64,000 nt of DNA from UBA1794 sp050946375 (GCA_050946375.1 JBMNUT010000007.1:62001-126000); one strand, 5' to 3'; shown: positions 1 through 8,774, numbered from the stretch's first letter. Program-made: numbers and translations. The notes: a model not told the origin generated them from the letters alone.

Positions 1-82
1 GTCCTAATGCATCCAGCGTACGCTTCTGATCCTTAGGAGCTCCAATTCGACTCTTGACCTGCATTATTTTTATTGTTGCCAT
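1..82 (-). CDS. rpmD: 50S ribosomal protein L30 (partial, N-terminal part)
   Basis: Only the first 27 codons are in the window; the gene runs off the left edge. The start MATIKIMQVKSRIGAPKDQ is typical of bacterial L30 (uL30), a small protein of the large subunit. It lies 16 bases after rpsE, the usual spc-operon position, so rplO and secY probably follow outside the window. Identity rests on the N-terminus and on gene order. Confidence 0.93.
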   Translation of the reverse strand, partial: MATIKIMQVKSRIGAPKDQKRTLDALG

Positions 83-98
83 TCTTCTTTTTCCTTTC

Positions 99-611
99 TT
101 ATCCTCTAAAGACTTTTTCGATACTAATACCACGGTTCTGAGCTACCATACGAGCATCGCGTATTTCGCTCAAAGCCTTAATTGTGGCCTTAACCAAGTT
201 ATGAGGATTCGAAGAGCCATTAGCCTTGGCAAGCACATCGGTTATTCCGACGCTCTCCAAAACGGCACGCATAGCACCTCCGGCCACGATTCCGGTACCC
301 GCAGAAGCAGGCTTAATGAAAACTTCAGCGCCACCGTAACGAGCCAACTGCTCATGGGGAATTGTACCCTTCAGAACGGGTACACGCACCAAGTTCTTCT
401 TTGCGCTTTCCACACCTTTAGCAATGGCAGCCGTTACTTCGCTGGCTTTTCCCAAGCCCCAGCCGATAACACCATTACCGTCACCTACAACGACGATCGC
501 AGAAAAGGTAAACGTGCGACCACCTTTGGTGACTTTCGTTACGCGGTTAATAGCAACCAAACGATCTTTTAATTCAATATCACTCGTAGTTTTAACTCTA
601 TTGTAAGCCAT
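99..611 (-). CDS. rpsE: 30S ribosomal protein S5
   Basis: S5 (uS5) sits on the solvent side of the small subunit near the mRNA entry site and contributes to decoding accuracy. The 170-residue product has the N-terminal dsRBD-like fold with the signature VTKGGRTFTFSAIVVVGDG followed by GWGLGKA, and a full C-terminal domain with NPHNLVKAT. The start MAYNRVK is standard. It lies 5 bases after rplR in the spc segment, so it is co-transcribed with it. Confidence 0.98.
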   Translation of the reverse strand: MAYNRVKTTSDIELKDRLVAINRVTKVTKGGRTFTFSAIVVVGDGNGVIGWGLGKASEVTAAIAKGVESAKKNLVRVPVLKGTIPHEQLARYGGAEVFIKPASAGTGIVAGGAMRAVLESVGITDVLAKANGSSNPHNLVKATIKALSEIRDARMVAQNRGISIEKVFRG

Positions 612-616
612 AATGA

Positions 617-964
617 TTAAAAATTAAGTCCTCCATTACGAGCTGCATCAGCAACTTCTTTCACTCTACCATGGTACAAATAACCATTACGGTCAAACAC
701 TACAGAAGTAATACCTGCTTCCAAGGATTTCTGTGCGATCATTGCACCCACCTTAGCAGCCTGTTCCTTTTTGGGGCAGTTACCTTCAAGAGAAAGAGAA
801 GATGCAGAAACCAAAGTCTTTCCTGCCAAATCATCTATCACTTGAACATAGATCTGCTTATTACTTCTAAAAACAGTCATACGAGGACGTTCAGGCGTTC
901 CCTTTACTTTTTTGCGAATTCTATATTTAATTCTGATTCGCCTTTCTATTTTCTTCGTTGCCAT
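617..964 (-). CDS. rplR: 50S ribosomal protein L18
   Basis: L18 (uL18) binds 5S rRNA and, with L5, anchors it in the central protuberance. The product is 115 residues, normal for the family, with a basic N-terminus (KKIERRIRIKYRIRKKVKG), the conserved RPRMTVFRSNKQIYVQVIDD strand and the C-terminal FDRNGYLYHGRVKEVADAAR. It lies 21 bases after rplF. Nothing is unusual. Confidence 0.98.
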   Translation of the reverse strand: MATKKIERRIRIKYRIRKKVKGTPERPRMTVFRSNKQIYVQVIDDLAGKTLVSASSLSLEGNCPKKEQAAKVGAMIAQKSLEAGITSVVFDRNGYLYHGRVKEVADAARNGGLNF

Positions 965-985
965 AATCTATCTTCCTAAAAAACA

Positions 986-1540
986 TTACTTAGCACTTGC
1001 AGATTTTCCTGATTTGCGACGAATGACTTCGCCCACAAAACGAATACCCTTACCCTTGTAAGGCTCAGGCTTACGGAAAGAACGAATCTTCGAACAAATT
1101 TCACCAAGCAACTGCTTGTCGCACGATTCCAATAGAATCAAAGGATTCTTATTACGCTCTGACTTTGTTTCAACCTTGACAATCGGAGGTAATTGAATGA
1201 ATATGTTATGAGAATAACCCAGCGAGAGTTCTATGATATTACCCTGATTGGAGGCACGATAACCTACGCCGACCAACTCAAGTTCCTTCTTATATCCTTC
1301 AGAAACGCCCACTACCATATTATGAAGCAGAGCACGTAACAAACCATGATAAGCTCTTACTTGCTTTTCATCATTGGCACGGGTCAAAATAATCTCATTG
1401 TCTTTTACTTCAACAGTAATCTCCGGTTTAACTTCCTGCGACAACTCTCCTTTCGGACCCTTCACAGTAACTACGTTATCTTTCAGAGTAACCGTTACAC
1501 CAGCAGGAATAACAATAGGCAATTTACCAATTCTAGACAT
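986..1540 (-). CDS. rplF: 50S ribosomal protein L6
   Basis: L6 (uL6) lies near the sarcin-ricin loop and the factor-binding site of the large subunit. The 184-residue product starts MSRIGKLPIVIPAGV and contains the two repeated alpha/beta domains of the family; the C-terminal signature KPEPYKGKGIRFVGE is intact. It lies 20 bases after rpsH in the spc segment. Confidence 0.98.
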   Translation of the reverse strand: MSRIGKLPIVIPAGVTVTLKDNVVTVKGPKGELSQEVKPEITVEVKDNEIILTRANDEKQVRAYHGLLRALLHNMVVGVSEGYKKELELVGVGYRASNQGNIIELSLGYSHNIFIQLPPIVKVETKSERNKNPLILLESCDKQLLGEICSKIRSFRKPEPYKGKGIRFVGEVIRRKSGKSASAK

Positions 1541-1560
1541 AACTTATAACTCCTCTCTTT

Positions 1561-1956
1561 TTAATAAACGTAGCACAAAACTTCACCACCAATCTTCAGT
1601 TCCGCAGCTTCCTTATCGGTCATTACACCTTTGGAAGTAGAAATAATAGCAATACCCAAACCGTTGATGACACGAGGCATATTCTTGTAGCCCGTATATT
1701 TACGCAAACCCGGGGTAGAGACACGTTTCAGCATCTTAATTGCATTCACCTTGTTCACAGGGTCATACTTCAATGCAATTTTAATGGTGCCTTGAACACC
1801 GTCATCTTCGAACTTATAGTTCAAGATGTAACCTTTCTCCAGAAGGATCTTAGTGATTTCCTTCTTCAAATTCGAGGCCGGAATCTCGACCACGCGATGT
1901 TTAGCAGCAATTGCGTTCCGCAATCTTGTCAAATAATCTGCAATTGGATCTGTCAT
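1561..1956 (-). CDS. rpsH: 30S ribosomal protein S8
   Basis: S8 (uS8) binds the central domain of 16S rRNA and is a primary assembly protein. The product is 131 residues with N-terminal MTDPIADYLTRLRNA and the C-terminal signature STSKGVMTDKEAAE. In E. coli S8 represses the spc operon by binding its mRNA. Here the gap upstream of S8 is 88 bases, the longest in this part of the operon, and holds a short TCAGG/CCTGA hairpin; any regulatory role of that hairpin is inference. Confidence 0.98.
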   Translation of the reverse strand: MTDPIADYLTRLRNAIAAKHRVVEIPASNLKKEITKILLEKGYILNYKFEDDGVQGTIKIALKYDPVNKVNAIKMLKRVSTPGLRKYTGYKNMPRVINGLGIAIISTSKGVMTDKEAAELKIGGEVLCYVY

Positions 1957-2044
1957 AGTAAATTAAATTAATCAGGATAGCCTGACAATATTTAAATTTA
2001 AACAATTAAAAACTTGCGCATTCCGTGTATGCTAAGGCGATTGG

Positions 2045-2344
2045 CTACCAGCTCGCTTTCTTCACGCCAGGAATCAAGCCATTAGAAGCCATCTCTCTGA
2101 ACTGAATACGAGAAATTGCAAACTGACGGATGTAGCCTTTAGGACGGCCCGTAATCGAGCAACGATTGTGAAGCCGAATAGGAGAAGAATTTTTCGGGAG
2201 CTTCTGCAATTGCTGTGCAGCTTCATAAGCCTCCACGGGGTCACCCGTATTTACAATTTTCTTCAAAGCTGCTCTTTTCGCAGCATACTTGGCTACCAAT
2301 TTAGCTCGCTTTACTTCACGAGCTTTCATAGATTCTTTTGCCAT
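2045..2344 (-). CDS. rpsN: 30S ribosomal protein S14, zinc-free type
   Basis: S14 (uS14) binds the head of the small subunit. This is a 99-residue copy of the long type without the paired CxxC zinc ligands of the short form; the only cysteine visible lies in HNRCSITGRPKGYIRQF, the family signature. The start MAKESMKAREVKRAKL is typical. It follows rplE by 9 bases. Because it does not need zinc, no zinc-dependent replacement is expected at this locus. Confidence 0.97.
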   Translation of the reverse strand: MAKESMKAREVKRAKLVAKYAAKRAALKKIVNTGDPVEAYEAAQQLQKLPKNSSPIRLHNRCSITGRPKGYIRQFAISRIQFREMASNGLIPGVKKASW

Positions 2345-2353
2345 ATTTCTTCC

Positions 2354-2905
2354 TTATTCCTTTGTTTTAAACGGTAAACCAAACTCTTTCAGCAAAGCAT
2401 AACCTTCTTCGTCGGTAGGAGCCGATGTTACGAAGGTAATGTTCATTCCCATGAGCTTGCTTATGCTATCGATGTTGATTTCCGGGAAAATTATCTGCTC
2501 ATCGATACCCAGAGTGTAATTACCTCTACCATCGAACTTGCTGCTAATGCCTTTGAAGTCACGGATACGAGGCAAAGCGACACGAACCAGACGCTCCAAG
2601 AACTCATACATCCGCTCACGGCGCAAAGTAACCATCACACCGATCGGCATCTTCTTACGCAATTTGAAATTAGCAATATCTTTCCGTGATACCGTAACCA
2701 CAGGTTTCTGACCGGTGATAGCCATCAATTCAGCGACAGCTACATCAATGATTTTTTTATCCGCAACTGCAGAGCCCAATCCTTGATTGATTACGATCTT
2801 CTTCAACACCGGAATCTGCATCGAAGAAGAATACTGGAATTTTTCCTTCAATGCCGGAGCAATACGCTCTTTATATTCTTTTTTAAGACTCGCTGTATTC
2901 ATCAT
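2354..2905 (-). CDS. rplE: 50S ribosomal protein L5
   Basis: L5 (uL5) binds 5S rRNA and forms intersubunit contacts in the central protuberance. The 183-residue product has the usual LKEKFQYSSSMQIPVLKKIV opening, the ITGQKPVVTVSRKDIANFKL segment, and a C-terminal MNITFVTSAPTDEEGYALL. Two ATG codons are adjacent at the start (MMNTAS), so the true start may be three bases further in. It lies 4 bases after rplX. Confidence 0.98.
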   Translation of the reverse strand: MMNTASLKKEYKERIAPALKEKFQYSSSMQIPVLKKIVINQGLGSAVADKKIIDVAVAELMAITGQKPVVTVSRKDIANFKLRKKMPIGVMVTLRRERMYEFLERLVRVALPRIRDFKGISSKFDGRGNYTLGIDEQIIFPEINIDSISKLMGMNITFVTSAPTDEEGYALLKEFGLPFKTKE

Positions 2906-2909
2906 GATC

Positions 2910-3230
2910 TTACTTTATCTCTTCTCCTGATTTCTTAGCATAACGGACTGTAACACCTTCCGAATTTTTTCTCCGACCTACGCGAGTCGGTTTGCCAGAC
3001 TTCGGATCTACGGGATTCAAATTCGAAATATGTAAAGAAGCCTCTTGCTGTACAATCCCGCCATTAGGATTCTGAGCATTCGGTTTCATGCTTTTGGATA
3101 CGAGATTTATACCTTCAACAATAGCACGCTGCTTCTTTACCAAGACTTTAAGTACGCGACCAGTCTTTCCTTTATCTTTCCCAGAGTTTACAAATACTGT
3201 ATCGCCTTTCTTTATATGTAGTTTACTCAT
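2910..3230 (-). CDS. rplX: 50S ribosomal protein L24
   Basis: L24 (uL24) is an early assembly protein of the large subunit. The 106-residue product starts MSKLHIKKGDTVFVNSGKDK, the KOW motif that contacts 23S rRNA, and continues with the conserved VEGINLVSKSMKP. It lies 21 bases after rplN and 4 bases before rplE. Confidence 0.98.
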   Translation of the reverse strand: MSKLHIKKGDTVFVNSGKDKGKTGRVLKVLVKKQRAIVEGINLVSKSMKPNAQNPNGGIVQQEASLHISNLNPVDPKSGKPTRVGRRKNSEGVTVRYAKKSGEEIK

Positions 3231-3251
3231 TATCTTTACAAGCTTAAATAG

Positions 3252-3617
3252 TTAAAGTACCTCAGCAGCCAAAGAAACTACTTTCATATTCGTAGCACGA
3301 AGCTCTCTGGCCACCGGGCCAAAGATACGGCTACCCCGAATCTCACCAGCATTGTTCAACAGAACACATGCATTATCATCAAAACGAATATAAGAGCCAT
3401 CCGGACGACGGATTTCCTTTTTCGTCCGTACTATCAAAGCTTTCGAAACGGCGCCCTTCTTGATATCGCTCGAAGGAATCACGTTTTTAATAGAAACTAC
3501 GATAGTATCTCCCACCGAAGCGTAACGACGTCCCGATCCGCCCAAAACACGGATGCAAAGCGCCTCTCTCGCTCCGCTGTTATCACATACTGTAAGTCTT
3601 GTTTCTGCCTGTATCAT
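3252..3617 (-). CDS. rplN: 50S ribosomal protein L14
   Basis: L14 (uL14) sits at the subunit interface and takes part in an intersubunit bridge. The 121-residue product begins MIQAETRLTVCDNSGAREA and ends with the conserved SRIFGPVARELR and MKVVSLAAEVL. It is separated from rpsQ by only 2 bases, so the two are probably translationally coupled. Confidence 0.98.
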   Translation of the reverse strand: MIQAETRLTVCDNSGAREALCIRVLGGSGRRYASVGDTIVVSIKNVIPSSDIKKGAVSKALIVRTKKEIRRPDGSYIRFDDNACVLLNNAGEIRGSRIFGPVARELRATNMKVVSLAAEVL

Positions 3618-3619
3618 AA

Positions 3620-3874
3620 TTACTTAGCTCTTTCTATTATTTCAACCAATCTCCATCTTTTGCTCTTACTCAAAGGACGAGTTTCCATTATACGGACAGT
3701 ATCACCCACATTACATTCGTTCTTCTCGTCGTGAGCATGGTATTTCTTTGTCTTGCTGACAAACTTACCATATATCGGGTGTTTCTCCTTAAACTTCGCA
3801 GCAACAGTAATGGTCTTATCCATCTTATTGCTTACTACTATACCCTGTCTTTCTTTTCTCAAATTTCTTTCCAT
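3620..3874 (-). CDS. rpsQ: 30S ribosomal protein S17
   Basis: S17 (uS17) is a primary binder of the 5' domain of 16S rRNA. The product is 84 residues, with the OB-fold core GIVVSNKMDKTITVAAKFKE, then YGKFVSKTKKYHAHDE and the conserved GDTVRIMETRPLSKSKRW. It follows rpmC by 5 bases. Nothing is unusual. Confidence 0.98.
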   Translation of the reverse strand: MERNLRKERQGIVVSNKMDKTITVAAKFKEKHPIYGKFVSKTKKYHAHDEKNECNVGDTVRIMETRPLSKSKRWRLVEIIERAK

Positions 3875-3879
3875 CTTGC

Positions 3880-4074
3880 CTACACCTTTAATTCGCGTTG
3901 ACGCAATTCTGACATCATCCGTGCAATAGTCCTGCGCAACATTTTGATTTGCGCAGGGTTTTCAACCGGACTAATAGAATGATTGATTACCAACTGATCG
4001 TAGTTTGCTTTCTCTGCCAAAACGCGCTCTTTCAAATCGGCAGTCGACATATCTTTAATTTCTGAAGTCTTCAT
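3880..4074 (-). CDS. rpmC: 50S ribosomal protein L29
   Basis: L29 (uL29) lies beside the exit tunnel, next to L23. The 64-residue product is a two-helix protein starting MKTSEIKDMSTADLKERV; the family signature appears near the C-terminus as NPAQIKMLRRTIARMMSELR. It lies 8 bases after rplP. Confidence 0.97.
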   Translation of the reverse strand: MKTSEIKDMSTADLKERVLAEKANYDQLVINHSISPVENPAQIKMLRRTIARMMSELRQRELKV

Positions 4075-4082
4075 ATCCTATT

Positions 4083-4517
4083 TTATGCATTTTGACTTTG
4101 AGCATCATAGTCACGTCTTACAATAAACTTGGTAGTCACAGGAAGTTTCTGAGCAGCCAGACGGAGAGCCTCTTTTGCAATATCAAAAGAAACGCCTTCT
4201 ACTTCGATCAGAATACGTCCCGGAGTTACAGGAGCTACGAATCCCTCGGGATTACCTTTACCTTTACCCATACGAACCTCGGCAGGTTTCTTGGTAATAG
4301 GTTTATCCGGGAAAATACGAATCCAAATTTGCCCCTGACGTTGCATATATCGTGTAACAGCAATACGCGCAGCCTCTATTTGACGGCCAGTAATCCATTT
4401 GCTCTGCAAAGATTTAATGCCAAACGAGCCGAAAGCCAGCTGATTGCCGCGCTGGGCGTTACCTTTCATACGCCCTTTCTGCTGCCTTCTGAACTTTGTC
4501 TTTTTAGGTTGTAACAT
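4083..4517 (-). CDS. rplP: 50S ribosomal protein L16
   Basis: L16 (uL16) organises the A-site finger and the peptidyl-transferase region. The product is 144 residues, starting MLQPKKTKFRRQQKGRMKG, with the signature RMGKGKGNPEGFVAPVTPG and the C-terminal KLPVTTKFIVRRD. It lies 22 bases after rpsC. Confidence 0.98.
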   Translation of the reverse strand: MLQPKKTKFRRQQKGRMKGNAQRGNQLAFGSFGIKSLQSKWITGRQIEAARIAVTRYMQRQGQIWIRIFPDKPITKKPAEVRMGKGKGNPEGFVAPVTPGRILIEVEGVSFDIAKEALRLAAQKLPVTTKFIVRRDYDAQSQNA

Positions 4518-4539
4518 AATCCTCTACTTCAATCTTTTA

Positions 4540-5268
4540 TTAACGATTTGTTCTCCGTCTCTTGAAATTACGCGGTCCGCCTGCATTAGCTCCATTCCGG
4601 CGCACAGTATCTTTCTGAGTAAAATTAGGAGCTAATTCGCGTTTTCCATAAACTTCACCACGGCAAATCCATACTTTAATACCCAAAAGGCCAACTTTCG
4701 TCAAAGCCTCCGTATGGCAATAATCTATATCAGCACGGAATGTATGAAGAGGAGTACGTCCCTCTTTGTACATTTCAGAGCGAGCAATTTCAGCGCCATT
4801 CAAACGTCCGGAAATCTGAATCTTGATTCCCTCTGCACCCAAGCGCATTGTGTTTGCAATAGCCATCTTAATGGCACGACGATACGCGATCTTGCCTTCA
4901 ACCTGGCGTGCTACGCTGTTAGCAACAATCACAGCATCCAACTCCGGACGCTTAACCTCGAAGATATTTATCTGAATCTCCTTATCGGTGATCTTCTTCA
5001 ACTCTTCTTTCAGCTTGTCCACTTCCTGACCACCTTTTCCGATGATAATGCCCGGACGTGCAGTGCAAACCGTAATTGTCACAAACTTAAGAGTGCGCTC
5101 AATAATAATCCGTGATACACTTGCCCGAGCAAGGCGTGCATTCAAATACTTGCGAATCCGGGTATCTTCGAGGAGATTTTCACCATACTTCTTTCCTCCG
5201 TACCAATTAGAATCCCATCCGCGAATAATACCTAAACGATTGCTTATTGGATTTACTTTCTGTCCCAT
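4540..5268 (-). CDS. rpsC: 30S ribosomal protein S3
   Basis: S3 (uS3) forms part of the mRNA entry channel. The 242-residue product starts MGQKVNPISNRLGIIRGWDS, has a KH domain with TARPGIIIGKGGQEVDKL around residues 68-85, and the S3 C-terminal domain with SGRLNGAEIARSEMYKEGR. The tail is basic. It lies 9 bases after rplV. Confidence 0.98.
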   Translation of the reverse strand: MGQKVNPISNRLGIIRGWDSNWYGGKKYGENLLEDTRIRKYLNARLARASVSRIIIERTLKFVTITVCTARPGIIIGKGGQEVDKLKEELKKITDKEIQINIFEVKRPELDAVIVANSVARQVEGKIAYRRAIKMAIANTMRLGAEGIKIQISGRLNGAEIARSEMYKEGRTPLHTFRADIDYCHTEALTKVGLLGIKVWICRGEVYGKRELAPNFTQKDTVRRNGANAGGPRNFKRRRTNR

Positions 5269-5277
5269 CTCGGATGA

Positions 5278-5685
5278 TTATTTAGCCTCATTAGTATTCA
5301 ACGTATCGACAAACAAAGTAACATGGTTCGAACGCTTACGAATCCGATAGCCACGCCCTTGAGGAGCCGGACGCATACGTTTCAACGTCACTCCTTCATC
5401 AACGAAAACTCGAGTAACAAACAATTCTCCGTTCTCAGCTTTCCGTTCATTCTTTTGCTCCCAGTTAGCAATTGCAGACCGCAAAAGCTTCTCTACACCG
5501 CGGGAAGCCTCTTTCGAAGAGAACTTCAATACGCCAAGAGCTCTATTCACTTCCATTCCTCGAATCATATCTACTACATAGCGCATCTTACGAGGGGAAG
5601 AAGGGACATTCATCAACTTAGCATAGGAAAGGGCTTTCTTTGCCTCTTTCCTCTTATCTGCTGATATCTTTTTTCTTTTTCCCAT
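5278..5685 (-). CDS. rplV: 50S ribosomal protein L22
   Basis: L22 (uL22) reaches into the exit tunnel with a long beta-hairpin. The 135-residue product shows the hairpin signature MRPAPQGRGYRIRKRSNHVT and the core SPRKMRYVVDMIRGMEVNRA. The lysine-rich N-terminus (MGKRKKISADKRKEAKK) is longer than in E. coli. It lies 38 bases after rpsS. Confidence 0.98.
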   Translation of the reverse strand: MGKRKKISADKRKEAKKALSYAKLMNVPSSPRKMRYVVDMIRGMEVNRALGVLKFSSKEASRGVEKLLRSAIANWEQKNERKAENGELFVTRVFVDEGVTLKRMRPAPQGRGYRIRKRSNHVTLFVDTLNTNEAK

Positions 5686-5723
5686 TATACTATTTTGCTT
5701 TTATTTTCCTACAGTAAACAGTA

Positions 5724-5993
5724 TCATTTCTTCTTGTTACCTGCATGACCACGGAAAATACGGGTAGGTGCAAATTCACCTAACTTATGACCAACCATAT
5801 TTTCGGTGACATAAACCGGTATAAATTTATTTCCATTATGAACTGCAACGGTATGCCCGACGAAATCAGGCGAGATCATTGAAGCTCTGGCCCATGTTTT
5901 CACCACGCTTTTTTTACCGCTTTCGTTCATTGCGAGAATTTTATTCTCCAATTTTACATTGATATAAGGGCCTTTTTTTAACGAACGACTCAT
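5724..5993 (-). CDS. rpsS: 30S ribosomal protein S19
   Basis: S19 (uS19) sits in the head of the small subunit with S13. The product is 89 residues, starting MSRSLKKGPYINVKL, with TWARASMISPDFVGHTVAVH and GHKLGEFAPTRIFRGHAG, all family signatures. It lies 21 bases after rplB. Confidence 0.98.
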   Translation of the reverse strand: MSRSLKKGPYINVKLENKILAMNESGKKSVVKTWARASMISPDFVGHTVAVHNGNKFIPVYVTENMVGHKLGEFAPTRIFRGHAGNKKK

Positions 5994-6014
5994 AATGACT
6001 TAATATAATCCAGG

Positions 6015-6839
6015 TTACTTTTTCCTTCTCTCAATAATATACTTAGAAGAATGCTTCTTCGGAGAACGCGTCTTCAAGCCCTTCGAGTACAAGCCTTTCC
6101 GAGAACGAGGATGTCCACCGGAAGCACGTCCTTCACCACCACCCATCGGGTGATCTACAGGGTTCATAACGACACCACGGTTATGAGGGCGCAAGCCCAA
6201 CCAGCGAGAACGTCCAGCCTTACCAGAACTCTCCAAAGCATGGTCAGAGTTACCAACGCTACCGACAGTAGCCTTACAAGCACTCAATACCTGACGAATT
6301 TCACCTGAAGGCAATTTGATCACGCTGTATTTTCCCTCACGAGAAGTAAGCTGTGCAAAATTACCTGCCGAGCGAACCAACATGGCACCTTGTCCGGGAC
6401 GCAATTCAATATTGTGAATCACAGTACCGACAGGGATGTTCTGCAGAGGCAGAGCATTGCCTACCTCAGGAGCAGCGTCCGGTCCCGACATTACGGTCAT
6501 TCCGACTTTCAAGCCATTAGGCGCTATAATATAACGCTTCTCCCCATCAGCATAAAAGAGGAGAGCGATACGAGCAGAACGGTTCGGATCGTATTCTATA
6601 GTTTTCACAACTGCAGGAATACCATCTTTTTCACGTCTAAAGTCTATAAAACGATATTTTCTCTTGTGGCCACCACCAATGTAGCGAACGGTCATTTTTC
6701 CTGCATTGTTACGACCGCCCGACGAGCGCTTGCCATAAACAAGAGACTTCTCTGGTACCGATGTTGTGAGCTCTTCGAAGGTACCAATAATCTTATGTCT
6801 TTGCCCCGGTGTAGTGGGTCTAAATTTACGTACTGCCAT
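6015..6839 (-). CDS. rplB: 50S ribosomal protein L2
   Basis: L2 (uL2) is needed for subunit association and peptidyl-transferase assembly. The 274-residue product has the N-terminal RNA-binding domain and the C-terminal signature MNPVDHPMGGGEGRASGGHP, including the conserved histidine near the catalytic centre. It lies 8 bases after rplW. Confidence 0.98.
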   Translation of the reverse strand: MAVRKFRPTTPGQRHKIIGTFEELTTSVPEKSLVYGKRSSGGRNNAGKMTVRYIGGGHKRKYRFIDFRREKDGIPAVVKTIEYDPNRSARIALLFYADGEKRYIIAPNGLKVGMTVMSGPDAAPEVGNALPLQNIPVGTVIHNIELRPGQGAMLVRSAGNFAQLTSREGKYSVIKLPSGEIRQVLSACKATVGSVGNSDHALESSGKAGRSRWLGLRPHNRGVVMNPVDHPMGGGEGRASGGHPRSRKGLYSKGLKTRSPKKHSSKYIIERRKK

Positions 6840-6847
6840 TGTTCTGT

Positions 6848-7141
6848 TTAAATATTGCTATAAAAATCTATCGTATCGCCGTCTTTCAGAGTAACGATTG
6901 CTTTCTTGTAAGCATCCGTACGTCCCTTGATCAGACCAGCGCGTGTCCAACGATTTTTCGTTTTACCAGAATAACGTACCGTATTTACGCTGAGCACCGT
7001 CACGTTATACATTTCTTCAACAGCTTTCTTGATCTCAATCTTATTACTTTCCGGACGAACGATGAATCCAAAGCGATTCAGCTTTTCAGTCTCGCGATTC
7101 ATCTTTTCCGTGACAAGCGGTTTTACAATTACACCCATCAT
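6848..7141 (-). CDS. rplW: 50S ribosomal protein L23
   Basis: L23 (uL23) lies at the tunnel exit and is the docking site for trigger factor and SRP. The product is 97 residues, starting MMGVIVKPLVTEKMN and ending with the ALVTLK-like IVTLKDGDTIDFY. Its ATG overlaps the rplD stop codon by one base (TAATG), which suggests translational coupling. A second ATG follows directly. Confidence 0.97.
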   Translation of the reverse strand: MMGVIVKPLVTEKMNRETEKLNRFGFIVRPESNKIEIKKAVEEMYNVTVLSVNTVRYSGKTKNRWTRAGLIKGRTDAYKKAIVTLKDGDTIDFYSNI

Positions 7142-7785
7142 TAAGCCTCCTTCTTCTCGATTTTCAGTTCGTCTGTCAAGTTATTTAACGCTGTTTCCGT
7201 AAATACCAGCACCGATGCATCCAGAACACGATAGGTATTCAGTCCTGCAATAGGAGTCAGTTTTACGGCTTTTAAATTACGAGCCGACAAATATACATTT
7301 TTTTCAGAAGACCCTAACACAAACAAGGACTTCTTGCCCGTAAGTTTAACATTGTTTAGGATGGCAACGAAATCTTTCGTCTTGGGAGCTTCCATAGAGA
7401 AGTCTTCCAACACTACAATATTGTTGCTTTGAGCTTTATAAGACAAAGCGGAGCGACGAGCCAAATCCTTAACTTTCTTATTCAATTTGAAGCTGTAATC
7501 ACGAGGAACAGGTCCGAAAACGCGACCACCACCAATCAATACCGGCGAATTCACATCACCACGACGTGCACCGCCGCCACCTTTCTGGCGACCGAGTTTG
7601 CGAGTTGAACCGCTAACCTCACTACGCTCTTTGGACTTATGAGTACCTTGACGCTGATTAGCCATAAACTGTCTAACCGCCATGTAGATCGCATGATCAT
7701 TAGGCTCAATCCCGAAGATCGATTCGTTCAACGTAACCTTTCTCCCGGTGTCCTCACCTTTTATATTTAATACGCTAACTTCCAT
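7141..7785 (-). CDS. rplD: 50S ribosomal protein L4
   Basis: L4 (uL4) lines the exit tunnel; in E. coli it also controls the S10 operon. The 214-residue product has the conserved basic tunnel loop GSTRKLGRQKGGGGARRGDV and the C-terminal domain. No S10-type attenuator is evident upstream of rpsJ, so autoregulation like that of E. coli cannot be claimed. It lies 3 bases after rplC. Confidence 0.98.
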   Translation of the reverse strand: MEVSVLNIKGEDTGRKVTLNESIFGIEPNDHAIYMAVRQFMANQRQGTHKSKERSEVSGSTRKLGRQKGGGGARRGDVNSPVLIGGGRVFGPVPRDYSFKLNKKVKDLARRSALSYKAQSNNIVVLEDFSMEAPKTKDFVAILNNVKLTGKKSLFVLGSSEKNVYLSARNLKAVKLTPIAGLNTYRVLDASVLVFTETALNNLTDELKIEKKEA

Positions 7786-7788
7786 TGC

Positions 7789-8406
7789 TTACTTTTCAAT
7801 TATTACGATTGAACCATTTGCACCCGGTACCGATCCTTTTATCAAAAGGAGATTGTGTTCGGGTATTACTTTTAAGATACGCAAATTCTGTACCGTAACT
7901 CTGTCGCCACCCATCTGGCCAGCCATACGCATTCCTTTGAATACCTTGGCAGGATAAGAACAAGCACCGATAGAACCCGGTTTGCGAGCACGGTTATGCT
8001 GACCGTGGGTTGTCTGGCCGACACCACCAAAGCCATGGCGTTTTACAACACCCTGATAACCTTTACCTTTGGAAGTAGCAATTACGTCAACAAACACAGC
8101 GTCATTGAATAATTGCACGTCTACTACGTCGCCCAAATTAAGCTCCGTATCAAATCCCTTGAACTCAGCCAAGTGCCTTTTCGGGGTTACAGATGCTTTT
8201 GCAAAATGGCCCATCAGAGCTTTAGAGGTATGCTTTTCTTTCTTGTCCTCAAAGCCAAGCTGAACAGCTGCATAGCCATCCTTTTCAACTGATTTCAGTT
8301 GAGTAACCACACAAGGTCCTGCTTCGATAACAGTGCATGGAACATTTTTTCCCTCGGCACTGAATACGGAAATCATTCCGATTTTTTTTCCTAATAATCC
8401 TGGCAT
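7789..8406 (-). CDS. rplC: 50S ribosomal protein L3
   Basis: L3 (uL3) is an early assembly protein whose central extension reaches the peptidyl-transferase centre. The 205-residue product starts MPGLLGKKIGMISVF and shows the extension KGKGYQGVVKRHGFGGVGQT followed by GSIGACSYPAKVFKGMRMAG. It lies 42 bases after rpsJ. Confidence 0.98.
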   Translation of the reverse strand: MPGLLGKKIGMISVFSAEGKNVPCTVIEAGPCVVTQLKSVEKDGYAAVQLGFEDKKEKHTSKALMGHFAKASVTPKRHLAEFKGFDTELNLGDVVDVQLFNDAVFVDVIATSKGKGYQGVVKRHGFGGVGQTTHGQHNRARKPGSIGACSYPAKVFKGMRMAGQMGGDRVTVQNLRILKVIPEHNLLLIKGSVPGANGSIVIIEK

Positions 8407-8448
8407 TTCACCTAATATAAATAATTGGACTTTCTGTATAAAATCACA

Positions 8449-8754
8449 CTACACTTTGATTTCAACTTCAACGCCGCTCGGGAGTTCGAGCTTCATCAAA
8501 GCATCAACCGTTTTAGCCGTAGAACTATAGATGTCGATCAGACGCTTATAAGAAGACAGTTCAAACTGTTCACGAGACTTCTTATTTACGAAAGTCGAGC
8601 GGTTCACGGTAAAAATACGCTTGTGAGTAGGAAGAGGAATCGGGCCACTTACTATAGCACCCGTAGCCTTTACCGTTCTTACTATCTTCTCAGCGGATTT
8701 GTCGACCAAGTTATAATCGTAAGATTTTAATTTAATTCTAATTTTCTGGCTCAT
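8449..8754 (-). CDS. rpsJ: 30S ribosomal protein S10
   Basis: S10 (uS10) is a head protein; in E. coli it also acts as NusE in antitermination. The 101-residue product starts MSQKIRIKLKSYDYNLVDKS and contains the loop SGPIPLPTHKRIFTVNRS. It lies 20 bases after fusA, so the str and S10 groups appear to be fused into one transcription unit here. Confidence 0.98.
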   Translation of the reverse strand: MSQKIRIKLKSYDYNLVDKSAEKIVRTVKATGAIVSGPIPLPTHKRIFTVNRSTFVNKKSREQFELSSYKRLIDIYSSTAKTVDALMKLELPSGVEVEIKV

Positions 8755-8774
8755 ATCTCTTGTTTCCGTTTATT

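Noticed and set aside
8755..8774. S10-type attenuator upstream of rpsJ
   Set aside because: The fusA-rpsJ gap is only 20 bases and holds no hairpin.
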